Notes under the pieces: model-generated | Seen by the model: the letters and a program-made list of their open reading frames with translations, nothing else | Told to the model about the DNA's origin: nothing | Database searches by the model: none | Program-made: the position numbers and the translations under genes | NCBI RefSeq assembly: GCF_000214705.1 | Contig: NC_015573.1 | Coordinates: 2,008,911 to 2,072,910 of the forward strand | Direction of reading: 5' to 3' | Length of the DNA: 64,000 nt | From: Desulfofundulus kuznetsovii DSM 6115 | GTDB taxonomy: Bacteria > Bacillota > Desulfotomaculia > Desulfotomaculales > Desulfovirgulaceae | Shown here: positions 42,497-50,816 of the stretch, one piece after another | Layout of the letters: each line of letters opens with the position of its first letter | Numbering within the stretch: the first letter of the stretch is position 1

Positions 42497-43094
42497 TGAT
42501 TGAAGCTTCGTCACGTAGGATCTCTTCCTTGATCTTTGAGTTTTTGGCAGTCTCAGGGTACTTCTCGTATACATAACGTAAGATAGTCCTTAGACTGGCC
42601 TTGGTACAGTTCAATTTTAACTGAGCAAGGGCTTGCTTTTGGTTCTCGCTGAGCATTGGCCACAACTTCTTTTCTACGAAGTCACGGCCTATCTTTGACA
42701 AGACATATGCTTTTTTCTCGAACACTATACCACCATCTAGAGCAGAGCCATCTTCTAAGCCTGTCATTTCTTCCCACAACCAGTATTCCGCTTCTTCTCC
42801 CTGTTCTACCTGCTCACTAGTAGCCTCTGTCTCGACAAACCCAAGGCCTATAAGGAATTCTAAGTCATCGTATACCTGCTTGGAAAAAGGACCGTAATCA
42901 TACGGTATAAACCTTGGGAGGTCTTCTTCTGTGATTAACTTATTCTGCTTAAACTTCGGATACACTTCTTTTTCAAAGAGAAATACCATCTTCTGTAAAC
43001 GAGTGCGCCCTTCTATTTTTTCTGCATACTCCCCTGTCTTCCCCGGCGCATATAACAGCAGAAGTATCAAATCTTTCCCTGTGATCTTAGACAA
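42480..43094 (-). CDS. SocA/Panacea (DUF4065)-like protein
   Basis: A 204-residue soluble protein starting with TTG 43094 behind AAGGAGGTGAAG. The pattern EGRTRLQKMVFLFEKEV, RFIPYDYGPFSKQVYDDLEF and LIGLGFV matches the helical SocA/Panacea fold found in antitoxins and chaperone-like neutralising proteins. The C-terminal half carries a Glu-rich insert and a helical tail. As first gene of the cassette it may be the antitoxin or regulator of the downstream nuclease-like and SIR2 proteins. Assignment is by motif shape only. Confidence 0.6.
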   Translation of the reverse strand: MSKITGKDLILLLLYAPGKTGEYAEKIEGRTRLQKMVFLFEKEVYPKFKQNKLITEEDLPRFIPYDYGPFSKQVYDDLEFLIGLGFVETEATSEQVEQGEEAEYWLWEEMTGLEDGSALDGGIVFEKKAYVLSKIGRDFVEKKLWPMLSENQKQALAQLKLNCTKASLRTILRYVYEKYPETAKNSKIKEEILRDEASISVYQY

Positions 43095-43135
43095 GGGTTC
43101 TTCACCTCCTTGCCTTGCCCTGTTGTATTATTATT

Positions 43136-43522
43136 TTAGCAAATATTAAGGTGTCCTAAAAAGGACAACTCGCAGCTATGTCGCCCTAAGCTTTCTGTAG
43201 AACTTTTATTCACCCTTTCCAGAGCAGCAGCCAACGACAGACCCAGTGCTTCGTAAATTACCACATGGGTACCTTTACGTAGCCAGAACTGGATGAAATC
43301 CACCGGAGCTCGGCGGTTGTCTACCAGCTGACCGCTGTAGGAAAAGCTTACCGGCGGCAGTTCCCGCACCCGTTCCACGAGGCCGGCATGGCGCCCGATC
43401 TCCGGCCGCAAATCCTGCTCGGCAAAAGGCTGGCTGGAAAAATAAGTGATGGCCAGCAGGCAGGCCCCAACCAGCAGCCACCGCCACCATTGTTTTTGAA
43501 CTTTTAATGCCAACAGCAACAC
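43136..43522 (-). pseudogene. Truncated vanZ copy
   Basis: The first ~105 residues match the intact VanZ (54549-55034): WWRWLLVGACLLAITYFSSQ, SFSYSGQLVDNRRAP, FIQFWLRKGTHVVIYEALGL. Homology ends near 43205 and the frame closes in unrelated residues, so the C-terminal helices and the DEWHQ motif are missing. Confidence 0.88.
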
Positions 43523-43600
43523 CCGACCCGTCCCAGTTTAATTACCGCCATGTAAACAGTGAGGAAACGTCTTTATGCTACAATATACAATCGGTAGAGT

Positions 43601-43690
43601 TCACCTTCCCGGAAACCGATGCCTATCTTTTTCAAGAAAAGTATCAATGTATTTTAACACATCTTCCAGGGTCATCTCGTTTGAGGCCAT
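43601..43690 (-). pseudogene. Truncated 29-residue frame downstream of the antitoxin-like gene
   Basis: Starts ATG 43690, seven bases after the upstream stop, and reads MASNEMTLEDVLKYIDTFLE then ends after KDRHRFPGR. It looks like the start of a partner protein cut off by the junction with the vanZ fragment. No family assigned. Confidence 0.35.
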
Positions 43691-43697
43691 CCTGGAC

Positions 43698-43973
43698 TTA
43701 TTCAGCAATTCTAATATCTTGAGCACGATCTATTTCACCAATCTTTTTTTTAAGCCCTTCAAAGCTACGCTGATAAGCCTTCCACTCAAGATAGTCGTCC
43801 CAGCTCTCAAAGTCTTCTGCCGTCTGTTTGATGCGCCTCTCAAACTCTATAAAGCTACATCCATATTTTTGTTCAAAAAGCTTAATATGTTCCTTTAAAA
43901 GGACCATCTCAGAAATAATCTTCAACTTCTGATATTCTTTTATCTCACTTTTCGAAACTTCCAGGATACCCAT
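43698..43973 (-). CDS. 91-residue charged helical protein, possible antitoxin
   Basis: MGILEVSKSEIKEYQKLKII then a helical stretch with HIKLFEQKYGCSFIEFERRI and EDFESWDDYLEWKAYQR. Proteins of this shape usually precede a small toxin gene in Firmicutes. Here only the start of a downstream partner remains. Start ATG 43973 is preceded by an AAGAGGTGGTATC site and overlaps the murJ pseudogene end. The function is inferred from context only. Confidence 0.5.
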   Translation of the reverse strand: MGILEVSKSEIKEYQKLKIISEMVLLKEHIKLFEQKYGCSFIEFERRIKQTAEDFESWDDYLEWKAYQRSFEGLKKKIGEIDRAQDIRIAE

Positions 43974-44044
43974 GATACCACCTCTTAATTGTATTATAAC
44001 AAAACAGGGGTACCATGTATAGCAACAATGCTACTATAACAGAT

Positions 44045-45020
44045 GCCATCCCTACCTGGACCGGTACGACGGTCTCGCGCGGATAAAGCTCATCCCGCGC
44101 AGAAAGGCCCGCCAGGCCAAAGGAAAAGCACAATAGGGCAAAAACGGTCATGGCCACGTCGCTTTCGTCAAAGGCACCCCGGGCAAAAAGCAGCCTCACC
44201 ACCGGCTCCCGCAGGGCGGCCAGGCCCACACCCGCGGGCAGGGCGACAAGCAAAACTGTTTTCACCGCCCGCAGCAAGGTATGGCTAAAACCGGTATCGT
44301 CCCCGGAAGCGGCCTTATTCTACAGCGCAGGAAAAATAGCCGTGCCCAGGGCCATCACAATCACCCCCTGGGGCAGCCAATCCCTGTACCAATCATCACC
44401 GGGAACATCAGGCCAAAGGCCTGCTTTAAGCCCGGGTGATGGAAATCCAGCGCGGGGCGAAAGGGAAAACCCGCCCGCCGCAGGTAGGGCAGCTGCAGTA
44501 CCATGGCGGCAATATTACCCAGCAGGGCTCCCACGGCCACGGCCACAATGCCAAACCTCAGGCCGGCCAGAATGGAAGCAATGATAAATATATTGGTAAC
44601 CACGGGACCCAGGGCCGGGGGCCCGAAAATGCCGTTGGCGTTTAAAAGGCCGTAGAAAAGGTTGGCCATGGAAAGGAACAGCACGCCCGGCAGCATGACC
44701 GCAAGCAAAGCTGCCGCCAGCCGGGCCGTGCCTTCCGGCAGGCCCGGGGCCACCAGCCACACGATCTGCCGCGCCAGGGGCACACCGGCCAGCACCACCG
44801 CCAGGAGGACCATGCTCAGCAGAGTGGAAAAGACGGCAAAAAGCCGCCAGGCCTCGTCCCTTTTGCCCGCCGAAGCATAGGAGGCAAACAGCGGCACCGC
44901 CGTCACGGTCAGCGCCCCGCCCAGCACGGCAAAGACCACATTGGGTACGGTGTACGCCACCAGGTAGGCGTCGGTGGCCGCGCTGGCTCCGAAAACGTAG
45001 GCCAGGGCCATTTCAAAATG
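44045..45020 (-). pseudogene. Broken second copy of murJ
   Basis: Nearly identical to murJ at 56066-57655 but damaged in four ways: the N-terminal ~35 residues are missing; ~95 bases are deleted near 44380, shifting the frame after VMIGTGIG; an in-frame TAG replaces a serine codon near 44320 (PAL-stop-NK); and a large internal deletion near 44115 joins the middle of the gene to its last codons out of frame. Remaining pieces read MALAYVFGASAATDAYLVAY and AVKTVLLVALPAGVGLAALR. It cannot make a flippase. Confidence 0.93.
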
Positions 45021-45037
45021 GTTTTGTGCCGGAATGT

Positions 45038-45175
45038 CTACTTCAAACCAAGGCTAATTTTTAAAGCCCGGTCCACTTCGATTATTTTTTCTTTCGGAAG
45101 ACTGCCAAGTTTTTTGACCAGGCAGGATTTGTCTATTGTGATAACCTGAGCAGCGTTAACCGTGCTCTGTTTCAT
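45038..45175 (-). pseudogene. C-terminal fragment of a MazF/PemK-type toxin
   Basis: 45 codons from ATG 45173-45175 to TAG: KQSTVNAAQVITIDKSCLVK and IIEVDRALKISLGLK match the end of MazF endoribonucleases (the ...TIDK...IG.L...ALxxxLGL tail). The N-terminal barrel with the catalytic residues is absent. It abuts the murJ pseudogene on one side and the TnpB element on the other. Confidence 0.7.
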
Positions 45176-45200
45176 TTTTGCTATCAACTTCTATCAAGTA

Positions 45201-45681
45201 GCGATAAAAGTGACAGCAAAAGCAGTTCACGCTCTCCGAGAGGCCGGGTATCCCCACCTGCCCGGCTGACGGGGCAGGTGAACCACGGGCTTCTGGAGTC
45301 CCGCCCGAAACAGTCACCGCTCAGGCCGGTACGTCATCCGGCAGACCCGAAAGGCCCACCGTCTTTATCCAGCCTGACGGCTTCCAAACGGCGGGGTGGT
45401 TTTATCGCCCCGGCACTCAACACCCATCGCAACACTCAGCTTCCGTGTTGAGTGCTGGGCTCCCACCTGAAGAACAGGAACGGTTTGGCCGACCGGAATG
45501 CCGTTTCCCGTACATCCCAGTGCAGGCTACCCGGCAGTGCTCCGCTTTCCGTGTGATCAGCGTCATCGTTAAAGCCGTCCTCGCGTGCAGCCAAAAGCCA
45601 GCCGGCCGCACGTTCCAGCGGTCTTTCTCCCACCGGGCCAGCCCCTGCCCTTTCCCGGGAACATCCCGGGAGAATAAAGAA
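45201..45681 (-). ncRNA. Probable omega-RNA / right-end region of the IS607-type element
   Basis: The 480 bases downstream of the tnpB stop have no credible gene but several stable hairpins: CACCTGCCC/GGGGCAGGTG (45255-45280), an 11-bp perfect stem GCACTCAACAC/GTGTTGAGTGC (45413-45455) and a TCCCGGGA-type palindrome near 45655-45672. In IS200/605 and IS607 elements the RNA guide of TnpB comes from the 3' end of tnpB and the adjoining element end. Exact ends and the guide are not determinable here. Confidence 0.5.
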
Positions 45682-47115
45682 TTAATTGGCTTGCTGTTTC
45701 TGATAATAACGCTGAAACAAAAGCTCCTTCACATTTTTATAGGGCATGTAACGGGTTATCTTTTCGTCGTACAGTCTCAACTTAAGGTTCAGCGCGGCTA
45801 CGTTGTCCGCATCGGCTTCAAAATTACATTTCCGGCACTTAAAAACGTCCCCGCAGCGATTCTTCGCGTCCACCCACCCGCACACGGGGCACGTCTGGCT
45901 GGAGTACGCCGCATTCACCGGACCGGGGTCGGTGACGGAGTAAATGTAATTTTTGTATCCCAGCCGCTCTTTGATGATGCTGCGCTGCCAGCCGCTCACC
46001 TTGCGGGAGAGACCCCTGCTCCCGGCCTTCCCGCGCAGGTGGGCGAGGTCTTCGTAGGCAATTATCTTCGGCCGGCGTTCTTTGTAGAATTCGTTAAACG
46101 CCCGGTTGATTTCGTTTTCGCACCTGGTCCGGTATTTTTTGTTCCTCTTGGTTTGCTTGATAAGGCCCAGGTTGTGTTTTAAGATGCGCCGGGCTTTGGG
46201 TGGGTCCTGCTCCAAAAATTTTCGGCGCAGTGCCCGGAGCTTGCCGCGCTTCCGGCTCTTGTCCAGGATATGGTCGGACATTTCCTGCAGGGCCTCGCCG
46301 TATTCGGGCCGGTATTTTCTGCCCGTGTCGTCGGTGAACACTTCCGTTACGCCCAGGTCGATGCCCGCTTCTCCCTCACCGGGCGGGTAAGTCCGCGGTT
46401 CCCTGGTCAGGTGGATTTCTACCGCCCGCTCGTTAGGCAACAGTATCACCCGCAGGTTGCCTTCTACGGCATGTACCCCGGCCAGCGGGATGACCACCCT
46501 CTCGCCGGGGGTTAAAGTAGCCACGGCAATGTACTGCCGCTTTCCGGTGGCAAACACCCGGTACATCTGCTGATCGACGGCGAAACTGCGGGCTTTTTTA
46601 ACGCGGGGCTTTCTGCCCAGGACGCGCCGAAAAACGCGCTTTAAGTACTTTCTCACCCTGGCGCGGCCTTCCGCGTCCAGGTTTATCTCTTCGTTGGCCA
46701 CGTCTTCGCCGGTGAAGACCGCCTGGATGCGTTTCCAGTCACGGCTGTGCTTCTCGTGCCTGTACAGCAACCAGAAGGCGTAGTGCTTTTCTTCATCGGT
46801 CAGTTCTTCGTGGCGGTAAAGGCGTTCTTTGACTTCGACAACGGCGGCCTCCCACTGCCTCTCCAGGGTGTAAAGAGCATCTTCCAGGGCCAGCTTCCAC
46901 TGCCGGGCCTGCAGGCCAAAGGGACTGACAAAACCGGCGGAAACCAGTTCGTCCCGCAGCTTGCGCTTTTCGCCCAGATAGTGCAGGTATTTTACATGCC
47001 CGTACTCCACCAGGAAGGCGTCCTTCTGCCGGGCATATGCTTCGGCAGTTTCAGTTATCCTGGCCCACTTCTCATTGTTCAGCGGCAGGCTCTTCTGTCT
47101 TACCGTCTGCTGCAT
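45682..47115 (-). CDS. tnpB: TnpB RNA-guided endonuclease of an IS607-type element
   Basis: A 477-residue TnpB with the full RuvC-like triad: Asp in GEAGIDLGVTEVFTDD, Glu in KIIAYEDLAHLRGKAG and Asp in FEADADNVAALNLKLR, plus the zinc finger CPVCGWVDAK...CRKC. The N-terminal half is helical and basic. TnpB cuts DNA at sites specified by its omega-RNA and aids transposon retention. It overlaps tnpA by 44 bases. All catalytic residues are present, so it may be active. Confidence 0.93.
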   Translation of the reverse strand: MQQTVRQKSLPLNNEKWARITETAEAYARQKDAFLVEYGHVKYLHYLGEKRKLRDELVSAGFVSPFGLQARQWKLALEDALYTLERQWEAAVVEVKERLYRHEELTDEEKHYAFWLLYRHEKHSRDWKRIQAVFTGEDVANEEINLDAEGRARVRKYLKRVFRRVLGRKPRVKKARSFAVDQQMYRVFATGKRQYIAVATLTPGERVVIPLAGVHAVEGNLRVILLPNERAVEIHLTREPRTYPPGEGEAGIDLGVTEVFTDDTGRKYRPEYGEALQEMSDHILDKSRKRGKLRALRRKFLEQDPPKARRILKHNLGLIKQTKRNKKYRTRCENEINRAFNEFYKERRPKIIAYEDLAHLRGKAGSRGLSRKVSGWQRSIIKERLGYKNYIYSVTDPGPVNAAYSSQTCPVCGWVDAKNRCGDVFKCRKCNFEADADNVAALNLKLRLYDEKITRYMPYKNVKELLFQRYYQKQQAN

Positions 47116-47728
47116 CTTTCAGCGCCTCCCGGACGGTTCTGGTGAGCTTTCGCGCCTTATATGTCCTCTGGCCGTACAACCTGGCCGCGAAGTGCTGGAC
47201 GATGCTGATCAGGTCTTCCGTCAGCTCCCGGGCCGGGGACATGTCTTCGGCTTTGTTGACCACCAGTATTTCGCAGCCGAATTTGGCAAACAGGTCTTCA
47301 AAAAATTCAAAGCCGAACCGCACCAGACGGTCCTTGTGGGCAACAATAACAGTCTTGATTTCTCCCCGGGTGACCATGCCGCACAGCTTCAGGAAATTCT
47401 TGCGCTTATAATTGAGGGCGGAGCCGACGTCGGCAAGTATTTCGTCCACGGTCAGCCCCCTGCCGGCGGCAAAGTCCTTCAGGTACTCAAGCTGGTTTTC
47501 CAGGTCCGGTTTCTGGCCGGCTGATGACACCCGGGCGTATAAAACGATTTTCTTTGGCTCCTGGCGGTTCTTTATGCCCAGTGCCCGGTAGAGCATCTCT
47601 TCAGTATACCTTCGCTTGTTGGTTGGTGTACGTAAAGCAACCAGTTTACCTTCTTTATCCCAAGCGCGGAGCGTTGATACGCTGACGCCAAGTTTTTCGG
47701 CAAACTCGCTTATTGTGTAAAGTTTCAT
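47072..47728 (-). CDS. tnpA: IS607-family serine recombinase TnpA
   Basis: A 218-residue recombinase. N-terminal MerR-like helix-turn-helix (YTISEFAEKLGVSVSTLRAW) and a serine resolvase domain with the nucleophile in LYARVSSAGQKPDLENQLEY, followed by VIVAHKDRLVRFGFEFFEDL. It transposes via a circular intermediate without strong target specificity. Upstream is a palindrome that may be its operator. It and tnpB form the complete IS607-type pair. Confidence 0.93.
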   Translation of the reverse strand: MKLYTISEFAEKLGVSVSTLRAWDKEGKLVALRTPTNKRRYTEEMLYRALGIKNRQEPKKIVLYARVSSAGQKPDLENQLEYLKDFAAGRGLTVDEILADVGSALNYKRKNFLKLCGMVTRGEIKTVIVAHKDRLVRFGFEFFEDLFAKFGCEILVVNKAEDMSPARELTEDLISIVQHFAARLYGQRTYKARKLTRTVREALKDAADGKTEEPAAEQ

Positions 47729-47731
47729 AAA

Positions 47732-47765
47732 ACACCACCTGATATTAATTTATATCAGATGGTGT
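47732..47765. repeat. Palindrome upstream of tnpA
   Basis: ACACCACCTGATAT (47732-47745) is repeated inverted as ATATCAGATGGTGT (47752-47765) with one mismatch. It starts four bases before the tnpA start and may be an operator for the MerR-like domain or part of the element end. Confidence 0.65.
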
Positions 47766-48051
47766 TGGTTGGCAATGCCTATTTAGGATAATTATTAAAA
47801 GAGAAGAAGCTGTTTTCTACCTCCAGGTTACACTCTATCATACCAGGAGCCATAACGTTAACCATACTTTTCTTCATTCCTTCAGGAATACTGCGTTGCC
47901 ACATCACTGAACGTGGCGTCCTGAAAATAGAAGTGAACCTGGACGCTGAACTTCCAGTAAAAAATTACAGGAATACCACCTTGCTTTTTCATCTGGCGAT
48001 GGTTATAATGTGACTGATATTATTAAATATTTGCAGGACGAGGTGAGATAT
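47766..48051. other. Intergenic region between the IS607 element and an AbrB/PIN module
   Basis: No convincing gene. Frames on both strands are interrupted. It probably contains the outer end of the element and the promoter of the following toxin-antitoxin pair. Confidence 0.4.
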
Positions 48052-48315
48052 TTGAATGACAATGCAATACAAATGACAGCTACTGTGCGACTGGGACGAA
48101 GGGGGCAGATGGTTTTGCCCGCTGAAGTCAGGCGGGCCTTAGCGGTTAAAGAGGGAGATGAACTGCTGATCGCTGTCTGGCCGGGCGGCAAAGTAACCAT
48201 GATCCGCAAGCCCCGAAGTTTTGCGGAAGCCCTGGCCGGCCTGTACGGACATTTATGGAAAGGAATAGACCCGCTTATTTACCAGAAGACGGAGCGAGAA
48301 ACATGGGAGAGATAG
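48052..48315 (+). CDS. AbrB/VapB-type antitoxin
   Basis: An 87-residue protein from TTG 48052 (GAGGTGAGATA site; GTG 48010 is another possible start). AbrB swapped-hairpin domain: VRLGRRGQMVLPAEVRRALA, KEGDELLIAVWPGG; the C-terminal half (SFAEALAGLYGHLWKGID) is the usual toxin-binding tail. It overlaps the PIN toxin by 13 bases, the normal vapBC arrangement. Confidence 0.85.
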   Translation: MNDNAIQMTATVRLGRRGQMVLPAEVRRALAVKEGDELLIAVWPGGKVTMIRKPRSFAEALAGLYGHLWKGIDPLIYQKTERETWER

Positions 48316-48770
48316 CAAAAACGCTCGTCAATTTTGAATTGGTCGCTATAGATACAAATATTTTCATCTATTATCTCCAGAAAGAGGAGTTCCCCGCCTA
48401 CCATACGGTTCTTGCGGCTATCTTTCATGCCCTGGAAAAAGGCGATTTTCAAGGTGTTTCCAGTGTGCTGATGCTTACCGAACTGCTAACCCTCCCCCAA
48501 AAGCTGGGCGAAGAACACGTCGCGCAGCATTATTATCTGCTATTGAAAAATTTTCCTAATTTGAAACTTTTGCCGGTAACAGAAAAGGTCGCCCTCCGGG
48601 CCGCCGGGATCCGCGGTAAATGGGGTCTAAAGACACCGGACGCCCTGCACATAGCGACGGCCATCGAAGCAGGCGCAAAGGCCTTTCTTACTAACGACCG
48701 CTCCATTGGCAAAGGGTTCCCGGGGTTACAAATAATCTACCTTTCAGATTTTTTACCGTCACACAACTAA
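48303..48770 (+). CDS. PIN-domain toxin (VapC-like)
   Basis: A 155-residue PIN-domain ribonuclease. Catalytic acids are visible in VAIDTNIFIYYL, LMLTELLTLPQ, TPDALHIATAIEAGAKAFLT and TNDRSIGKGF. Full length and adjacent to an AbrB-type antitoxin, so it is probably an active pair. Start ATG 48303 lies inside the antitoxin end. Confidence 0.88.
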   Translation: MGEIAKTLVNFELVAIDTNIFIYYLQKEEFPAYHTVLAAIFHALEKGDFQGVSSVLMLTELLTLPQKLGEEHVAQHYYLLLKNFPNLKLLPVTEKVALRAAGIRGKWGLKTPDALHIATAIEAGAKAFLTNDRSIGKGFPGLQIIYLSDFLPSHN

Positions 48771-48850
48771 TGAACACCGGGCGTTGCTTGAAAAGCAGAC
48801 TGGTGCTGCCTCACCTGTAATGGACTTTCGCCACCAGACGCACGTTTAAA

Positions 48851-48885
48851 GACCCCCGCTGACGTAATGGCAACGGGGGTCTTGA
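48851..48885. terminator. Strong hairpin after the PIN toxin
   Basis: AAGACCCCCG and CGGGGGTCTT form a perfect 10-bp stem with a 15-base loop. There is no T run, so it may be a bidirectional pause site or the end of a lost element. Confidence 0.4.
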
Positions 48886-48893
48886 GAATCTGT

Positions 48894-49036
48894 GCCGGCC
48901 TGGGGTGCACTTTACTGCACACCGAACCTTTTGCTCCGCAGGCCAAGGGTAAAGTGGAACGTTTTTTCCGCACCGTCAGGATGCGTTTTTTAAGCTGCCT
49001 GGAACCGGACAAGATTAAATCCTTAGAGGAGTTGAA
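48894..49036 (+). pseudogene. Transposase/integrase (rve) fragment
   Basis: About 47 codons read ICAGLGCTLLHTEPFAPQAK, GKVERFFRTVRMRFLSCLEP and DKIKSLEEL, matching the segment around the catalytic glutamate (KGKVERFF) of rve-type transposases. Both ends are lost; the downstream end is replaced by galE sequence. Confidence 0.8.
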
Positions 49037-49040
49037 CCTT

Positions 49041-49119
49041 GGGAGGAGGCCACCAGCACCGCCGGGTCCCCCGGACGCCGACCCCCTTCCACCACCGGGA
49101 AACCGCGGCCGGTAACGCG
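49041..49119 (-). pseudogene. 79-bp fragment of galE
   Basis: The first ~34 bases are identical to galE near 54003-54037 (GGGAGGAGGCCACCAGCACC and on), the rest has scattered changes. It lies between a transposase fragment and the methyltransferase stop. Confidence 0.8.
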
Positions 49120-49135
49120 AATGTTTTGTTTTTTT

Positions 49136-49825
49136 CTACTTGACCAACACCGCGCAAATAAACCCGCCGTCGGTGCGCCCGGCTTTGACGGCGGCAGTTT
49201 CCAGTTCCTGCGCAGCCTGCTCCTGCCGGTAGTCAAAGTCCGGTGGGGTGAACAGCACCGCACGAACCCGCACCGAGCCGCCCGGCATAACGCGCCGCAG
49301 CTCGTCCAGAGTATAAAATCGTGCCCGGTTGAAGACACTGCCGGGATCCCGGCAGGCCTTTCCCGCGTAAAAATGGCCCCAGCTGCTGTCCCTGCCGATC
49401 ACTCCCACCACCAGCCTGCCGCACGGTTTCAGAACCCGGTAGGCTTCCCGCAGGGCCGCGCCCGGGTCAGGCAGAAACTCCAGGGCGGACACGGAAATAA
49501 CGCCGTCGAAGCTGTTGTCCCGGAAGGGCAGCTGCCCGGCGTCCCCCAGGACAAATTCCACCGGCAATCCCTCAGCCTCCGCTTTGGCGCGCGCCTTCGC
49601 CAGCATTCCCGGTGAAATGTCAAGCCCCGTTACTCTCAGTCCCCGCCGGGCCAGTTCCAGGGAATAATTGCCTGTGCCGCAACCTATGTCCAGCACGCTC
49701 ATTCCGGGCCGCGGCTCCAGGTAAGCCAGGACGGCCTCCTTTTCCACCCGGTCCACGAAACGGCCGGCGGCAGTCTGGTACCATGAATCGTAGCTGCCAG
49801 CTTTGTCGTCAAACAGCTGTTTCAT
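49136..49825 (-). CDS. Class I SAM-dependent methyltransferase (Methyltransf_11 type)
   Basis: A 229-residue methyltransferase. SAM-binding motif [21 protein letters not shown], motif II acidic [32 protein letters not shown] and [20 protein letters not shown]. Start ATG 49825 ([16 protein letters not shown]) has an AGGAAGAGAG site and overlaps the SEC-C gene end by 17 bases. Substrate unknown; UbiE-like small-molecule methylation is most common for this group. Confidence 0.9.
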   Translation of the reverse strand: MKQLFDDKAGSYDSWYQTAAGRFVDRVEKEAVLAYLEPRPGMSVLDIGCGTGNYSLELARRGLRVTGLDISPGMLAKARAKAEAEGLPVEFVLGDAGQLPFRDNSFDGVISVSALEFLPDPGAALREAYRVLKPCGRLVVGVIGRDSSWGHFYAGKACRDPGSVFNRARFYTLDELRRVMPGGSVRVRAVLFTPPDFDYRQEQAAQELETAAVKAGRTDGGFICAVLVK

Positions 49826-50732
49826 TTGTTCTCTCTTCCTCCAGCATCTGCAACCTTTCCAGAACATCTTCTCTCCCGTCAACGTTTCTTTCCAGGGCCA
49901 TACGATAAATGTTTTCCGCCCTGTCGTAATCGCGCGGGGCCTTGCTGTCCCGAAACAGCCAGTACATATCTCCCCAGCCAATGTACACCCACGCAGAGTC
50001 GGGGAACTCTTCCACCAGATCCCGGAAGGCCCTGTCTCCTTCTTCAACCATACCAAGCGTGAAGTAAGATTCTGCTTCCGCTCGCTTCATGTTTTCGATA
50101 ATCAGTCTATCTGTTTCCGGGAATAGCCTGCAGAACTCCCGGCAGTATTCTATCCTCTTCTCGTAGAAAGAAGGTTCTTTTAAGCCAGCGTTGCCCAACT
50201 CCATCTCCAGATCCTGGCACCAGTTAAAAAGGTTCTGCAGCCCTGAAAAGACTTTTTCCGCGTCATTGATGGACTTCATCTCCGGAGTAAAGCGTTTTTT
50301 CAGATGCTCCCACACTTCCAGCCAGATCCGGCAACCCTCGTCCTCTTTTCCCTCGCTGCAAAGACGGTACCCCTCCTGCATCATGTCATTCAGCTTCTCG
50401 GAATTAATTATGTGCGGGGCCAGCCTTTCCCACAGGACAACTGCGGCCATCCACGGAAAGTCCCGGTCGAAGCCCCTTGCAGTAACATGGCTGGTTTTCC
50501 ACCATTTTTCGGACAAATCATAGGCGGAGTAAAAGTTTTCAACTTCCCGGAGGAAATTCTCTTCAGTAATATGAATTCCCATCGTACCGAGTCTAGAGAC
50601 TATCTCTTTCGTTGAAAGCGAGCGAACCTCTTCCAAACTCCAAGGCTTTCTTCTCTCTACGAGAAGGCAACATTTCTTGTACTTCTTTCCGCTCCCGCAG
50701 GGGCAGGGGTCATTTCTGCCGATTTTACCCAA
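49809..50732 (-). CDS. SEC-C zinc-motif protein with TPR-like helical region
   Basis: A 307-residue protein. It starts with a SEC-C metal-binding motif, [20 protein letters not shown] followed by CC (CxCx8CC), and continues as an all-helical protein with tetratricopeptide-like spacing near the C-terminus ([36 protein letters not shown]). SEC-C motifs bind zinc and mediate protein contacts; many such proteins are of unknown role. Coupled to the methyltransferase. Confidence 0.82.
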   Translation of the reverse strand: MGKIGRNDPCPCGSGKKYKKCCLLVERRKPWSLEEVRSLSTKEIVSRLGTMGIHITEENFLREVENFYSAYDLSEKWWKTSHVTARGFDRDFPWMAAVVLWERLAPHIINSEKLNDMMQEGYRLCSEGKEDEGCRIWLEVWEHLKKRFTPEMKSINDAEKVFSGLQNLFNWCQDLEMELGNAGLKEPSFYEKRIEYCREFCRLFPETDRLIIENMKRAEAESYFTLGMVEEGDRAFRDLVEEFPDSAWVYIGWGDMYWLFRDSKAPRDYDRAENIYRMALERNVDGREDVLERLQMLEEERTNETAV

Positions 50733-50816
50733 ACAACACTCCCCCTCACCAGGTATACGTAAAAGAAAACGCCGGCAACTCTACACCTGCCGGGTCCGAC
50801 CGTTTTCTGTGTTCGT

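Noticed and set aside
45445-46182. Plus-strand open frame over the 3' part of tnpB
   Set aside because: Antisense shadow of tnpB with no recognisable domain.
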